64,000 nucleotides of DNA from Paenarthrobacter sp. PH39-S1 (GCF_030063245.1 NZ_JASISR010000013.1:60950-124949); one strand, 5' to 3'. Shown: positions 45,302 through 54,914, numbered from the stretch's first letter. Notes: a model not told the origin generated them from the letters alone. Program-made: numbers and translations.

Positions 45302-46168
45302 ATGAACGGACAAGCCATCAACAGCAATCAGTTCGCTGAGGATATCGCGACGGACCTCGCCCAGGGCAGGGTTATGGAGCTGGCGGAGATATACGCGGTG
45401 CACGCCGTGACCGACGCTGAGCGGGCGGAAATTGACGGGTACATTTCATCCGCACCCCCCGAAATCCGGCACGGCTTTGAAGACCGGGTCCGGCAGGCCA
45501 GCGAAGCCCTCGCAGCCGCATACGCCACGGACGAAGCCGAACCGCCGGTAGGGCTGCTGGACAGTATCCTGGCTCAGCTGCCGCCGGCCGCCGCGGCAGC
45601 CGGCGCGTCGGAGGCTCCGGCTCCCGGCGCCGATGCGTCTGACACCGGGGCGGATGCTTCCTACACCGCGGGCACATCCGATGAATTGTCCGCCCGCCGG
45701 GAGCAAAAAGCCGCTCGGCGCGGTCTCTCCTCCGGGCGGCGCTGGCTGATCGGTGTGGCGGCGGCGGCAGCCATCGTCATCGGCGGTGTGGGTGTAGGAA
45801 CAAATATTTTCAACAGCCAGGATCCCACCCGGCAGATACTTAACGCCGCCGATCTGCAGACCAAGAAGATTGAATTTCCGGCAGGTGGAACGGCCACCTT
45901 GGCCATTTCGGGGTCAAAGGACGCCGCGGTGGTGACCATGGAGAACGTTCCCGACCCGCCGGCCGGCAAGGTCTACCAGATGTGGCTGATCCCCAAAAAT
46001 GGCACCGCGCCGGTCTCCCAGGGCACCGTGGACGCAGAAGCATTGTCCAAGGCAACAACCATCAAGGGCGTGGACAGCTCGTCCGCGTTTGCCATCACAG
46101 TGGAACCCGCGGGAGGCTCCGTCGGCCCAACGATGCCCACGGTCGCATCGCTCCCGCTCAACAGCTAG
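45302..46168 (+). CDS. rskA: Anti-sigma-K factor RskA
   Basis: A 288-residue membrane anti-sigma factor. The N-terminal 80 residues (MELAEIYAVHAVTDAERAEIDGYI) are an anti-sigma domain that binds SigK. A Gly/Ala/Ser linker follows, then a membrane helix at about residues 150-168 (WLIGVAAAAAIVIGGVGVG). The extracellular C-terminal RskA domain contains VVTMENVPDPPAGKVYQMWLI and ends LPLNS. Regulated proteolysis of RskA would free SigK. It starts right at the sigK stop. Confidence 0.92.
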   Translation: MNGQAINSNQFAEDIATDLAQGRVMELAEIYAVHAVTDAERAEIDGYISSAPPEIRHGFEDRVRQASEALAAAYATDEAEPPVGLLDSILAQLPPAAAAAGASEAPAPGADASDTGADASYTAGTSDELSARREQKAARRGLSSGRRWLIGVAAAAAIVIGGVGVGTNIFNSQDPTRQILNAADLQTKKIEFPAGGTATLAISGSKDAAVVTMENVPDPPAGKVYQMWLIPKNGTAPVSQGTVDAEALSKATTIKGVDSSSAFAITVEPAGGSVGPTMPTVASLPLNS

Positions 46169-46186
46169 CACGTTCTCGGGCGACCC

Positions 46187-46217
46187 TTGACGTTGACGCA
46201 GCGTCAAGTTTTACAGT
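46187..46217 (+). promoter_or_regulatory. MerR-type promoter with 19-bp spacer and operator dyad
   Basis: A -35 box TTGACG at 46187-46192, a 19-base spacer and a -10 box TACAGT at 46212-46217. The spacer holds the perfect dyad TTGACGC-A-GCGTCAA at 46193-46207. Long spacers with a central dyad are the hallmark of promoters twisted into shape by MerR regulators; the TipA-like regulator gene starts about 70 bases downstream. Confidence 0.75.
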
Positions 46218-46287
46218 GATCGTATGCCCGGATCAGGGCACAGCGGCCCTGCAGGGCGGCGGAAACCGGCGTGAAAGGGAGCCTGCT

Positions 46288-47100
46288 GTGAAGGCGCATG
46301 ATTCGGTCCATCCCCGAGCACCGCGGACCATCCTAACGGCCGGGGCAGGCGCTACGGGATCCGACTGGCCCATTTCGGACGTGGCCAGGATGTCCCGGGT
46401 TTCCTCGCGGACGCTGCGGCATTATGACGCGATCGGGCTGTTGACTCCGGCCAGGACGGATCCCAGCGGCCATCGGCACTACGGACCGGCGGAACTTCGT
46501 CGGTTGCAGCGAATCCTACTGCTGCGCGGGCTGGGCCTGGCACTGGACACCATTGCAGCGGTCCTGGCGGGCGAAACGGATGAACTCGAAGCGCTCCGCA
46601 CCCAGCACGGCTGGCTGTTGGCCGAACGTGACCGGATGGCGCGGATGGCCGCGACAGTCGATTCGACCATCAACGCATTGAGACGAGGAGAAACCATGAA
46701 CGCCAACGAATTGTTCACCGGATTTGAAGAAAATCCTTACGAAGAAGAAGCCATTGCCCGCTGGGGCAAGGACGCCGTCGGACGGAGCAACGCTAAGTAC
46801 GCGGCACTGTCCGCGGACGCCAAGCAGGGCATGGCGGACGAATCCGCCGCTATCAACGCCGACCTGGCCCGTTACCAGCGTGCCGGGTTGGCCGCCGACG
46901 ACGACGCTGTCCAGACCGTCGTCGGGCGACACTACCGGTGGGTCTGTTTCCATTGGACACCGAATGCTCAGCAGTATGTGGGTCTGGGCCGGATGTACAT
47001 CGACGAACCTCGGTTCCGTGCCGCCTACGAGACCGCCGGTGTGGACACGCAGTTCCTGCTTGAGGCCATCACGGCCTACGCCGCCGGAAACCTCGCTTAG
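46288..47100 (+). CDS. MerR family regulator with TipAS-type ligand domain
   Basis: A 270-residue regulator. Residues 27-95 are a MerR winged helix (ISDVARMSRVSSRTLRHYDAIGLLTPART, core RVSSRTLRHYDAIGLL), followed by a helical linker. The C-terminal domain from about residue 140 (ELFTGFEENPYEEEAIARWG, TVVGRHYRWVCFHW) matches the TipA ligand-binding domain, which in Streptomyces lividans traps thiopeptides and other drugs. It therefore likely senses a multi-ring antibiotic and activates its own promoter. No target gene is adjacent. GTG 46288 has AAAGGGAG upstream. Confidence 0.9.
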   Translation: MKAHDSVHPRAPRTILTAGAGATGSDWPISDVARMSRVSSRTLRHYDAIGLLTPARTDPSGHRHYGPAELRRLQRILLLRGLGLALDTIAAVLAGETDELEALRTQHGWLLAERDRMARMAATVDSTINALRRGETMNANELFTGFEENPYEEEAIARWGKDAVGRSNAKYAALSADAKQGMADESAAINADLARYQRAGLAADDDAVQTVVGRHYRWVCFHWTPNAQQYVGLGRMYIDEPRFRAAYETAGVDTQFLLEAITAYAAGNLA

Positions 47101-47124
47101 CGCCCGGCTCGGTGGGCGGTGGGC

Positions 47125-47143
47125 GCCCGTTGCCTCGACGGGC
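47125..47143. terminator. Weak hairpin between convergent merR-like and etfA genes
   Basis: A six-base stem GCCCGT/ACGGGC with a seven-base loop in the 50-base convergent gap. There is no U-run, so this is a weak candidate for a bidirectional terminator. Confidence 0.35.
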
Positions 47144-47150
47144 ACCGGAG

Positions 47151-48119
47151 TCAGCCCTTGCGGCGCTTTATTTCCTCGGTGGCCTGCGGCAACACGGTGA
47201 ACAAATCTCCGACGATGCCGAAGTCCGCGATGTCAAACACCGGTGACTCGGCGTCCCGGTTAACAGCAACAATGACCTTGGATGTCTGCATCCCGGATTT
47301 CTGCTGAATGGCCCCCGAGATCCCGGCCGAAATATACAGCTGCGGGGAGACCGTTTTGCCCGTCTGTCCCACCTGCGCGGAGTGTTCGATCCAACCTGCG
47401 TCGGTGGCGGCCCGGGATGCGCCGACGGCAGCGCCGAGGACGTCGGCGAGCTCCTCCACAGGCCCGAAATTACCCTCCATGCCGCGTCCGCCCGCCACGA
47501 CGATCCGTGCCTCTGTCAGCTCGGGACGGCCGCTGGCGGGCTTGCCCGTGCGGTCAATGATCCGCGCGGCAAGGCTGGCCGGACCGAAAATCACGGATAC
47601 GACCTCCACCTCCGGCAAGGCCGGTACAGCCGCTTCTTCGGCATGGACGCTGTGCGGCTTGACGGTGATGACCGCAGTCGCCGTCGTCGCTCTGGCCGTC
47701 ACAGTATATGAACCTGCCAGAACGGATTTTTGCACGTTCAGCCCCGCGTCAAGCCCCACAGCGTCGGAGATCACGCCGGCCGAAAGAGCGATGCCCACCC
47801 GCGCCGCGATTTCCTTGCACTCGGCACTGTTCTCCAGCAGCACGGCCGCCGGTTGCAGCTGTGCGGCGACGTGGGTGAGGAAATCCGCCTTGGGAGCCAC
47901 CAAGTATTCAAAAAGTTCGCTCTGCTCACACTGGTAAATCCTGCTGGCTCCGTGCGCACCCAGTGCGGTCAGAACCTCCCCTGACAGGGGTCCGGCCAGC
48001 ACCACCACGGGCTCCCCCACCGCGCGGGCCAGGGCCAGCAACTCCTGGGTGCTCTGGGGCAATGCGGCGGCGCCCCCATGTGCGGAAGGCTGGTCAACAA
48101 AAACGAGAACTGCAGACAT
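47151..48119 (-). CDS. etfA: Electron transfer flavoprotein alpha subunit
   Basis: A 322-residue ETF alpha subunit that carries the redox-active FAD. The C-terminal FAD domain shows [25 protein letters not shown] and the ending [22 protein letters not shown]. The N-terminal domain begins SAVLVFVDQ. It works with EtfB to pass electrons from acyl-CoA dehydrogenases and similar enzymes to a quinone oxidoreductase. It lies 16 bases downstream of etfB. The start ATG 48117-48119 is preferred over a longer reading that extends into the etfB end. Confidence 0.95.
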   Translation of the reverse strand: MSAVLVFVDQPSAHGGAAALPQSTQELLALARAVGEPVVVLAGPLSGEVLTALGAHGASRIYQCEQSELFEYLVAPKADFLTHVAAQLQPAAVLLENSAECKEIAARVGIALSAGVISDAVGLDAGLNVQKSVLAGSYTVTARATTATAVITVKPHSVHAEEAAVPALPEVEVVSVIFGPASLAARIIDRTGKPASGRPELTEARIVVAGGRGMEGNFGPVEELADVLGAAVGASRAATDAGWIEHSAQVGQTGKTVSPQLYISAGISGAIQQKSGMQTSKVIVAVNRDAESPVFDIADFGIVGDLFTVLPQATEEIKRRKG

Positions 48120-48135
48120 GGCGGGTCCTTCAGGC

Positions 48136-48963
48136 TCAGAGCAGCTTTTGGGCGGCGAGGAAATCCACCAGCAATAGGCCGGCGTTCCCTTCGTCATTGA
48201 TGATGGTGCCTGCCGTCCGCGGCGGCCGGACCTGCGCAGACTCGACGACGGTCCAAGACCCTGCCCGGCCGACCTGCGCCGGGTCGACGGCGATATCGGC
48301 CACCGTCAGTGTGGTCACCGTCTTCTTCTTGGCGGCCATGATGCCCTTGAAATTCGGGTAGCGCGGCGAATTGATCTGGTCCGTCACCGAGATCACGGCG
48401 GGCAGGGTGGCTTGGACCACCTCCGACTGGCTATCACCGTCCCGGCGGATAACCGCCCGGCGGACGCCGCCGTCGTCTGTCACCTCCAGCGACGCGGCGA
48501 AAGTCAGCTGAGGCAGCCCAAGACGAGCGGCCAGCTGTGCTGGAAGCAGGGACGTTTCACCGTCTGTAGAGGCCATCCCTGTCAGGATCAGATCCACCGG
48601 CCGGGAGGGCGATAGGTGACGGATCAGAGCCGCGAGGGCCAGGGACGTGGCGGCGGCGTCGGAGCCTGCCAGCGCCTCATCGCTGAGGTGGACACCTTCG
48701 AAGGCGCCGATCTGCAGCGCTTTTTTCACCGCGGCCACGGCTCCCGCGGGGCCCATCGTGACGGCGACGACATTATTTCCCGCGGCCACTCCGCCGCGCG
48801 CTTCCACCAGCTGAAGGGCCGCCTCGAGAGCATACTCGTCCAGTTCGGAAAGGATGCTGTCCGAGCGGTCTACCGTGTTTTCTTCGCCGGTCAGGTGCCG
48901 GTTTAACTGGACGTCCGGTACGTGTTTGACCAGAACCACTATGTTCAGTGCCGAATTTTCCAT
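48136..48963 (-). CDS. etfB: Electron transfer flavoprotein beta subunit
   Basis: A 275-residue ETF beta subunit. It starts [13 protein letters not shown], has the AMP-binding/recognition region [13 protein letters not shown] and [18 protein letters not shown], and the ending [15 protein letters not shown], all family hallmarks. It is the first gene of the etfBA operon. The 417-base upstream region holds its promoter, not clearly readable, and the terminator at 49253-49288. Confidence 0.95.
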   Translation of the reverse strand: MENSALNIVVLVKHVPDVQLNRHLTGEENTVDRSDSILSELDEYALEAALQLVEARGGVAAGNNVVAVTMGPAGAVAAVKKALQIGAFEGVHLSDEALAGSDAAATSLALAALIRHLSPSRPVDLILTGMASTDGETSLLPAQLAARLGLPQLTFAASLEVTDDGGVRRAVIRRDGDSQSEVVQATLPAVISVTDQINSPRYPNFKGIMAAKKKTVTTLTVADIAVDPAQVGRAGSWTVVESAQVRPPRTAGTIINDEGNAGLLLVDFLAAQKLL

Positions 48964-49252
48964 TGCTGCCCTTCATCCTGCAAGTCGTTACCCAAACCGG
49001 TTGCCGCACCCACCGGTCGGGGCATATTCACGGTCATCGCACCTGGCTGTTCTTTCCCCCAAGCTATCCTCATCGAGCTTAGTGCGTCGTCGTCGGCGAC
49101 AGGCATTTATGCTGCGCAGCGTGACGATCGGCAGCGGCGCCGGGCAGCACCTCGGCGCAACCGGCCCGGCACACTCGCTGCGTCGGATGGTGATCGCCGA
49201 CCGGCCGGACAGCAGCCCAAACGCCACTGGAAGCGGGCGAACGACGTCACAA
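48964..49252. other. Intergenic region upstream of etfB
   Basis: Part of the gap between etfB and the htrA terminator. No gene with family support, repeat or RNA element is visible; the readable frames here are unsupported. Confidence 0.4.
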
Positions 49253-49288
49253 GCAGGGGCGGTTCCGCTGATCCGGAACCGCCCCTGC
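49253..49288 (-). terminator. Strong hairpin terminator of htrA
   Basis: A perfect 15-base stem (49253-49267 with 49274-49288, GCAGGGGCGGTTCCG on the left arm) and a six-base loop, about 95 bases beyond the htrA stop on its strand. Right after it lies a direct repeat of CGGTCATGCCCTG. It is the clearest terminator in the window; no poly-U follows, as usual in GC-rich actinobacteria. Confidence 0.8.
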
Positions 49289-49380
49289 GGTCATGCCCTG
49301 CGGCGGTCATGCCCTGCTTTTATGCACTACTCTCGCCCTGCCCTGACCTGTTCACGCAGCGCCGCTGTCATGCTCCGCTG

Positions 49381-51342
49381 CTACTCGCTCGCCGCATCCA
49401 GGGTTACGTCCACGGACTGCTGCTTGCCGTCGCGGAGGAAGGTGGCCTTGACCGTAGCACCGGCCGCCTGTTCACGGACTGCCGCCGTCAGTGCTGAGGC
49501 ATCGTCAATCACCCGAGTACCGAAGTTGGTGATGACATCACCGGCCTTGAATCCGGCCTTGTTCCCAGCCGATCCGGAAACCACCGAGGCAACAACGGCA
49601 CCATTTGAGAAGGAGCCGGAGTTGGCCTGGCTGCCGGCGGCGCTGGGCTTGACCGAGACCCCAAGCTGACCATGGGTGGCTTTACCGTTGGCAATGATCT
49701 CCTGGGAAATCCGCTTGGCGGTGTCGATCGGGATAGAGAAGCCGACGCCGATGTTACCTGACTGGCTGCTCGAGCTGGATGAGGATCCAGCCGACGCGAT
49801 GGCCACGTTGACGCCTATGATCTCACCCTTGGTATTCGTCAGTGCGCCGCCCGAGTTGCCGGGGTTGATCGCCGCATCGGTTTGAATCACGTTGAGGTTG
49901 ACCGTACCGGTGGTCGCGCTGTTCGAGCCGCTGGAGCCGTCCGGTGGAGCAAAATTGAAGCCGTTGCCGTTACCCGATCCGGACGAATCACTCTGTGACT
50001 TCGGCACTGCAGAGGAGGCCACCTGAATGGTCCTGTTGAGCGTGGAGACAATGCCGTCCGTAACGGTACCGCTCAGCCCAAGCGGAGCACCGATGGCAAT
50101 GACTGTGTCCCCGACATTGATCTTGTCCGAGTCTCCGAGCGTCGCCGGAACAAGACCGGGGGCGTCGATCTTGATGACGGCCAGATCGGACAGCGGATCG
50201 GTGCCGACGACCTTGGCCGGATACACCTTCCCGTCACTGGTCCGGACCTCCAGCGTTGCATTGGCGGCCGCGCCGTCCAGCGTCACCACGTGGGTGTTGG
50301 TGAGGATGTGCCCGGCCGTGTCAAGAATGACCCCGGAACCGGTTCCGCCGGAATTCCCCGATGCTGCAGAGATCGTAACCACGCTCGGAGTTGCCTTTTG
50401 CGCTGCTGCCGTTACCGCGCTGACGTCGTTGGTGTTGTTCACAATCAGGGGAATATTCGGCGCGGCCTGACTGCTGCTCACGGCTGAGGTCTGATTGCCC
50501 AGCAGGAGCGAGGCGCCGGCCCCTGTCCCGCCGCCGACCAATGCAGCGGCAACCATGCCAGCTACGAAGATGCCGGCGCCGACCCTCTTCTTCTCGCGCC
50601 TTTTACCGGGCCGCTGGCCGGCCGGATACCCCGGCCCTCCGGCATGCGGAGGCGTCTGGCCAAAGACCGGGTGGCCTCGTCCTGCGTTGTCCTCGGCGGA
50701 GTTGCCTAGTGAAGAACCGCTGTGGGAGAACGACGGCGAACCGGCCGGGTAGTCCGGCGGAGGCGCCGGAGTGCCGAAAGAGGTCTGAGCATACTGACCA
50801 TACTGGGGCTGTGTTCCACCGGGCTGGCCGAAACCGGAGTGTGCTGCGGACTGGGCTGCGTGTGGGGACACATGCTCCGGCGCAGTCTGCATCGGGGAAG
50901 TCTGGTCTGACGACGTCTGTTCAGGGGAAACCACCGGAACTGGAGCATCGTCGGACGACCCGTGCCGGGCGGCAGTCGGCTCCTGGGCCGTCGACGCCAA
51001 GGACTCTCCGGCGTCGTGGCGCCGGTTCCACCACTCATGCATCGGCAAGGTGGGGTTAATGCCCTGGGCCGGAACGGGGCCGTCGCTGATCCGCTCCGTG
51101 TTGGTCCACTCCGAGCCGCTGTCCGAACCATGGCTGTTCGACACATGGTTGTCCGAAATGTGGTTGTCCCCGGTGTCCGGCTGCCCCTCGTTGGGCGCTC
51201 CGCTGCCGGACCGCTCCGGGGTGCTTGCCGCAGCGGTGCTGCCGCCCGTGCCCGTCCCTGCCGTGCCGTTCTCAGGTGTGCGGCTGTCAGTGGGGACGGC
51301 ATCGCTGCCAAAGCCGGACTCGCCGCCATTGTGCTCGGTCAT
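49381..51342 (-). CDS. HtrA/DegP-type S1C serine protease with PDZ domain
   Basis: A 653-residue membrane-anchored protease. The first 235 residues are cytoplasmic and Ser/Pro/Gln-rich. One membrane helix lies at about residues 255-280 (GAGIFVAGMVAAALVGGG). The trypsin-like domain has the triad His in ILTNTHVV, Asp in DLAVIKID and Ser in GNSGGALTN, each in place. Long Gly/Ser insertions interrupt it. A single PDZ domain follows (VASVVSGSAGNKAGFKAGDVI). It should act on misfolded or cell-wall proteins outside the membrane. ATG 51340-51342 has GGAAGGAAAG upstream. Confidence 0.94.
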   Translation of the reverse strand: MTEHNGGESGFGSDAVPTDSRTPENGTAGTGTGGSTAAASTPERSGSGAPNEGQPDTGDNHISDNHVSNSHGSDSGSEWTNTERISDGPVPAQGINPTLPMHEWWNRRHDAGESLASTAQEPTAARHGSSDDAPVPVVSPEQTSSDQTSPMQTAPEHVSPHAAQSAAHSGFGQPGGTQPQYGQYAQTSFGTPAPPPDYPAGSPSFSHSGSSLGNSAEDNAGRGHPVFGQTPPHAGGPGYPAGQRPGKRREKKRVGAGIFVAGMVAAALVGGGTGAGASLLLGNQTSAVSSSQAAPNIPLIVNNTNDVSAVTAAAQKATPSVVTISAASGNSGGTGSGVILDTAGHILTNTHVVTLDGAAANATLEVRTSDGKVYPAKVVGTDPLSDLAVIKIDAPGLVPATLGDSDKINVGDTVIAIGAPLGLSGTVTDGIVSTLNRTIQVASSAVPKSQSDSSGSGNGNGFNFAPPDGSSGSNSATTGTVNLNVIQTDAAINPGNSGGALTNTKGEIIGVNVAIASAGSSSSSSSQSGNIGVGFSIPIDTAKRISQEIIANGKATHGQLGVSVKPSAAGSQANSGSFSNGAVVASVVSGSAGNKAGFKAGDVITNFGTRVIDDASALTAAVREQAAGATVKATFLRDGKQQSVDVTLDAASE

Positions 51343-51731
51343 TGGTCTTTCCTTCCTTATCGGTAGTTCCACTATGGACGCCGGAACTGGAGCCTTCGCG
51401 AACGTTTGCTGGAAGCTTCCTGTGAACTGACATTCTCCACCCATGGACCGACAATCCAACCTATACCGGCAGCACCGGCCAGATTCGGCCGGTCAGATTC
51501 GGCCGGTCAGATTCGGCCGGTCCCTCTAAAGTCTCCGCCGGACGGCTTGTTTTCGCTAGCGGCATATCCTGCAATATGGACTGGCATCTGGACGCATCAT
51601 AGAATCAAAAGCAGCTGCCACGGCTCGCTTCGGCACTTCGCTGCTGGGTCGCCGGGGCTCTTTGCCCGGAGTGCGCCCCGGCCGGGGTCTTCCACTAACG
51701 GGTTCGCAGGTAACGCACCGAAGGGTTTCAT
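51343..51731. other. Divergent intergenic region with 14-bp tandem repeat
   Basis: Gap of 389 bases between htrA and the TPM gene. At 51481-51522 there are three identical copies of AGATTCGGCCGGTC. Nothing else, such as an RNA element or a clear promoter pair, is seen. Confidence 0.6.
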
Positions 51732-53762
51732 ATGCGGTCCGGTCTCAGTTTGTTCACTCGCCTTCTTGCCGCGGCGGGACTCGCCGCCCTGCTGCTGCTC
51801 CCCGGGACAGCGGCCAATGCCGAACCGCCCGTGAACATTCCGGCCGGCCAGTACGTGGTGGATGCTGCCGGAGTTCTCGGCAGCAAAGCCGGTGACGTCA
51901 AAAACTCCCTCACACAGCTGAGCCGGGACCACGGTTACACCCTGTTCGTGGTGTACGTGAAGTCCTTCGATTCCATGGATCCACAGGCGTGGGGCCAGTC
52001 CGTGGTCAACAGCAAGAGCATGGGCAGCCACGATGCCCTTCTCGCTGTGGCAACGGACGAGGGCCATTTCACGTTTCTTGGCGGAAAGAACACGACCCTG
52101 ACGCCGCAACAGGGCGAAAACATCATCGGTAAGGCCATCAAGCCCCAGCTCAGCGGCCACAACTGGGCGCAGGCCGCGATCGACGCGGCCGCCGCCCTGG
52201 GCGACGCGGCCGGAGGCGGCAGCGGCACCGTTCCGAACCCCACCGGAGGTTACGTCGCCCTCGGTATTGGTGGCGTCGTCGTCCTCGGTGGGGCCGGCAC
52301 GGCCCTCGCGATCCGCAGCAAACGACGGAAGACCGCTCAGGCTGCCACCGAGTCCGGCTACGGACCCGACGGCGAAAAGCTTGACCCTCTGGCGGGCGTC
52401 AGCATTCCCGAGCTGCGCCAGCGGGCCGGCTCCCTCCTCATTGCGGCCGATGACGCCATCAAATCCAGTGACCAAGAGGTAGGGTTCGCCCAGGCCGCCT
52501 ATGGCGATGAGGCCGTGAAACCGTTTCAGAAGGCCCTGTTCGAGGCCCAAGGCCATCTGCAGGAGTCCTTTAAACTCCAACAGCAGCTCGACGATGCCAT
52601 CCCGGATACAGTCGGGGAACAACGCGCCTGGTACGGGGAGATCATCCGCCGCTGCGAAGCCGCCAACGCGTCGTTGGAAGAGCAGAAGGAAAACTTCGAT
52701 TCACTGCGGGAGCTGGAAAAGAATGCCCCGGAGGCATTGGCCACTGTGGCGGCCGGCCGCGAGGAGGCGGAAGCCAGGGTCGCCGCGGCGGAGGCCAACC
52801 TGACGGCGCTGCAGAGCCGGTACACGGAATCGGCTCTCTCCACCATCGGGGACAACATCAGCCAGGCGCAGGAACGGCTCGAATTTGTCCAGACCGCATC
52901 GCAGACGGCACAGGAGAAGATCTCCGCCTCGGACGCCAGCGGCGCCGCCGTAGCTGTGCGGGCGGCGGAGGAAAGTCTGCATCAGGCCAAGCTGCTGCTT
53001 GACGCGGTGGGCAAGGTCGCCGAGGGCCTCGATCAGGCGCTGTCGGCGCTGCGGGAGTCCGTACGAGAAACTGGCTCCGATCTGAATCAAGCCAAAGCTC
53101 TGGCCTCCTCGGGGACGAATCCGCACTTCACCGGCCAGATCGCCGCGGCCGAGTCAGTGCTGGATCAGGCACAGCAGGAGCTTGCGGCCGACCGGCTGGA
53201 CCCCGTCTCCATCCTTGCCCAATTGGAAAAGGCCCACAGCGGTATCGATGCCATGCTTGCTGGGATCCGGGACCAGCAGCAGCAGGCCGCCCGGGCCTTG
53301 GCGTCGCTGGCCCAGACCATCAGGGCCGCGCAGGCGCAGATCTCCTCCTCGCAGGATTACATTGCCGCCCGCCGCGGCGGCGTCGGATCCGAGGCCCGGA
53401 CCCGCATCGCCGAAGCGCAGCGGAACCTCGATTACGCGCTGTCCATCCAACGCAGCGATCCCGTCTCGGCGCTGACTTATGCGCAGCAGGCCAGCGCGTT
53501 GGCCCAACAGGCCGCCCAGCTTGCCCAATCCGATGTCTCCGGCTTCCGGGGCGGCGGCAGTTACGGAGGGGGCGGCTTCGGCGGTGGTGGCTTCGGCGGC
53601 GCGATTTTGGGCGGTATCCTCGGCGGAATGATTTCCGGCGGCGGCAGAGACGGCGGCAGCTGGGGTGGCGGTGGATTTGGAGGATTCGGCGGCGGCGGAG
53701 GCGGAGGATTCGGCGGCGGAGGCGGTGGGGGCGGCTTCGGCGGCGGCGGCGGGAACTTCTGA
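51732..53762 (+). CDS. TPM-domain membrane protein with coiled coil and Gly-rich tail
   Basis: A 676-residue protein. A Sec signal peptide spans residues 1-30 (LLAAAGLAALLLLPGTAANA). A TPM domain (about 40-165) starts YVVDAAGVLG and has LFVVYVKSFDSMDPQAWGQ. A membrane helix lies at 175-195, a long coiled coil at about 225-600 (Glu/Ala/Gln heptads), and the C-terminus is a run of GGGFGGGG repeats, the pattern of the YgcG-like TPM family. Function is unknown; other TPM proteins include phosphatases and photosystem assembly factors. The pspA-like gene follows 186 bases later, hinting at a shared membrane-stress role. Confidence 0.88.
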   Translation: MRSGLSLFTRLLAAAGLAALLLLPGTAANAEPPVNIPAGQYVVDAAGVLGSKAGDVKNSLTQLSRDHGYTLFVVYVKSFDSMDPQAWGQSVVNSKSMGSHDALLAVATDEGHFTFLGGKNTTLTPQQGENIIGKAIKPQLSGHNWAQAAIDAAAALGDAAGGGSGTVPNPTGGYVALGIGGVVVLGGAGTALAIRSKRRKTAQAATESGYGPDGEKLDPLAGVSIPELRQRAGSLLIAADDAIKSSDQEVGFAQAAYGDEAVKPFQKALFEAQGHLQESFKLQQQLDDAIPDTVGEQRAWYGEIIRRCEAANASLEEQKENFDSLRELEKNAPEALATVAAGREEAEARVAAAEANLTALQSRYTESALSTIGDNISQAQERLEFVQTASQTAQEKISASDASGAAVAVRAAEESLHQAKLLLDAVGKVAEGLDQALSALRESVRETGSDLNQAKALASSGTNPHFTGQIAAAESVLDQAQQELAADRLDPVSILAQLEKAHSGIDAMLAGIRDQQQQAARALASLAQTIRAAQAQISSSQDYIAARRGGVGSEARTRIAEAQRNLDYALSIQRSDPVSALTYAQQASALAQQAAQLAQSDVSGFRGGGSYGGGGFGGGGFGGAILGGILGGMISGGGRDGGSWGGGGFGGFGGGGGGGFGGGGGGGGFGGGGGNF

Positions 53763-53948
53763 CGTCGACCACAGCGCAGGGAACGTCACACTCCGACGGC
53801 CGCGGGACCGTCTGGGTCGACGACGGCGGGGCGGTGAGCGGCCGCAGTCCCGGAGGAAGCCAGACTATGGTTTTTGACAGGCTACATTCAGCGATATCAG
53901 GTTTGCCCATTCCTCACGGGGACCCAGAGCAGGACGAAAGGTAACACG

Positions 53949-54746
53949 ATGGCTAAGCAGTCCATTTTTGGCCGTATCTCACAGTTGGCCAGGGCCAACA
54001 TCAACGCGTTGCTGGACCAGGCCGAAGATCCGCAGAAAATGCTCGATCAGATGGTCCGTGACTACACCAACAACATTGCCGAAGCTGAATCAGCGGTGGC
54101 CCAGACCATCGGTAATCTGCGGATGCTCCAGGATGACTACCAGCAGGACATCAAGGCGTCACGGGATTGGGGCACTAAGGCCCTGGCAGCCAGCCGCAAA
54201 GCCGATGAATACCGCGCCGGGGGAAATGACCCAGACGCGCAGAAGTTCGACAATCTCGCCAAGATTGCGCTGCAGCGCCAGATGACCTCCGAGAACGAGG
54301 CCAGAACCGCTGAGCCGAGCATCGCAGCCCAGTCTGACGTCGTGGAGAAGCTCAAGACCGGGCTGAACCAGATGAAGGGCAAGCTCGGTGAGCTTTCCGC
54401 CAAGCGCAATGAGCTTATTGCCCGCTCAAAAACGGTGGAAGCACAAACGCAAGTCCACGACGCGCTCAAGAGCATCGACATCCTGGACCCCACCAGCGAG
54501 GTGAGCCGTTTCGAGGAAAAGATCCGCCGCGAAGAAGCCAAGGTCCGCGGCCAGGCTGAGCTGGCGGCCTCCAGCCTGGATGCCCAATTCAACAGTCTGG
54601 AGGATCTGGGCGAGCAGACCGAGATTGAAGCGAGACTCGCTGCCCTGAAGTCCGGGAACACTACCGCGCCGGCCGCGATCCAGGCAGGATCCCAGGACTC
54701 AAAGGCTACCGCCGGCGTGGATGAAACCGAGTTCGAAAACCTCTGA
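53949..54746 (+). CDS. pspA: PspA/IM30 family membrane-stress protein
   Basis: A 265-residue PspA/Vipp1-type protein, mostly alpha-helical. The start QSIFGRISQLARANINALLDQAEDP is the amphipathic membrane-binding helix and beginning of the coiled-coil hairpin. MVRDYTNNIAEAESAVAQTIGN and the C-terminal EVSRFEEKIRREEAK are typical. PspA proteins polymerise on stressed membranes and stop proton leak. In actinobacteria the gene is often next to TPM-domain or Clg-related genes. ATG 53949 follows GAAAGG. Confidence 0.92.
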   Translation: MAKQSIFGRISQLARANINALLDQAEDPQKMLDQMVRDYTNNIAEAESAVAQTIGNLRMLQDDYQQDIKASRDWGTKALAASRKADEYRAGGNDPDAQKFDNLAKIALQRQMTSENEARTAEPSIAAQSDVVEKLKTGLNQMKGKLGELSAKRNELIARSKTVEAQTQVHDALKSIDILDPTSEVSRFEEKIRREEAKVRGQAELAASSLDAQFNSLEDLGEQTEIEARLAALKSGNTTAPAAIQAGSQDSKATAGVDETEFENL

Positions 54747-54796
54747 TCAGGTTTGTCGTCTGATCTGATAACTCGTCGACGCAGTTCGACACGGCA

Positions 54797-54820
54797 GGGG
54801 GTCCGCGGAAGCGGGCCCCC
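54797..54820 (+). terminator. Hairpin with GGAA tetraloop downstream of pspA (first)
   Basis: A 10-base stem, 54797-54806 with 54811-54820, containing one U-G pair and capped by GGAA. It lies 50 bases after the pspA stop. It is followed four bases later by a longer version of the same hairpin. Confidence 0.75.
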
Positions 54821-54823
54821 TAA

Positions 54824-54859
54824 GCCGGCAGGGGTCCGCGGAAGCGGGCCCCTGCCGGC
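54824..54859 (+). terminator. Hairpin with GGAA tetraloop downstream of pspA (second, longer)
   Basis: A 16-base stem, 54824-54839 with 54844-54859, one U-G pair, loop GGAA. Its core GGGGTCCGCGGAAGCGGG is shared with the first hairpin, and a third partial copy of the left arm follows at 54855-54867. Tandem near-copies of a terminator are unusual. Confidence 0.8.
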
Positions 54860-54914
54860 AGGGGTCCGGTGGAAACGGCAGCGTGGGTCGAGGTGCAGCC
54901 GGTAGATTGGGCGA

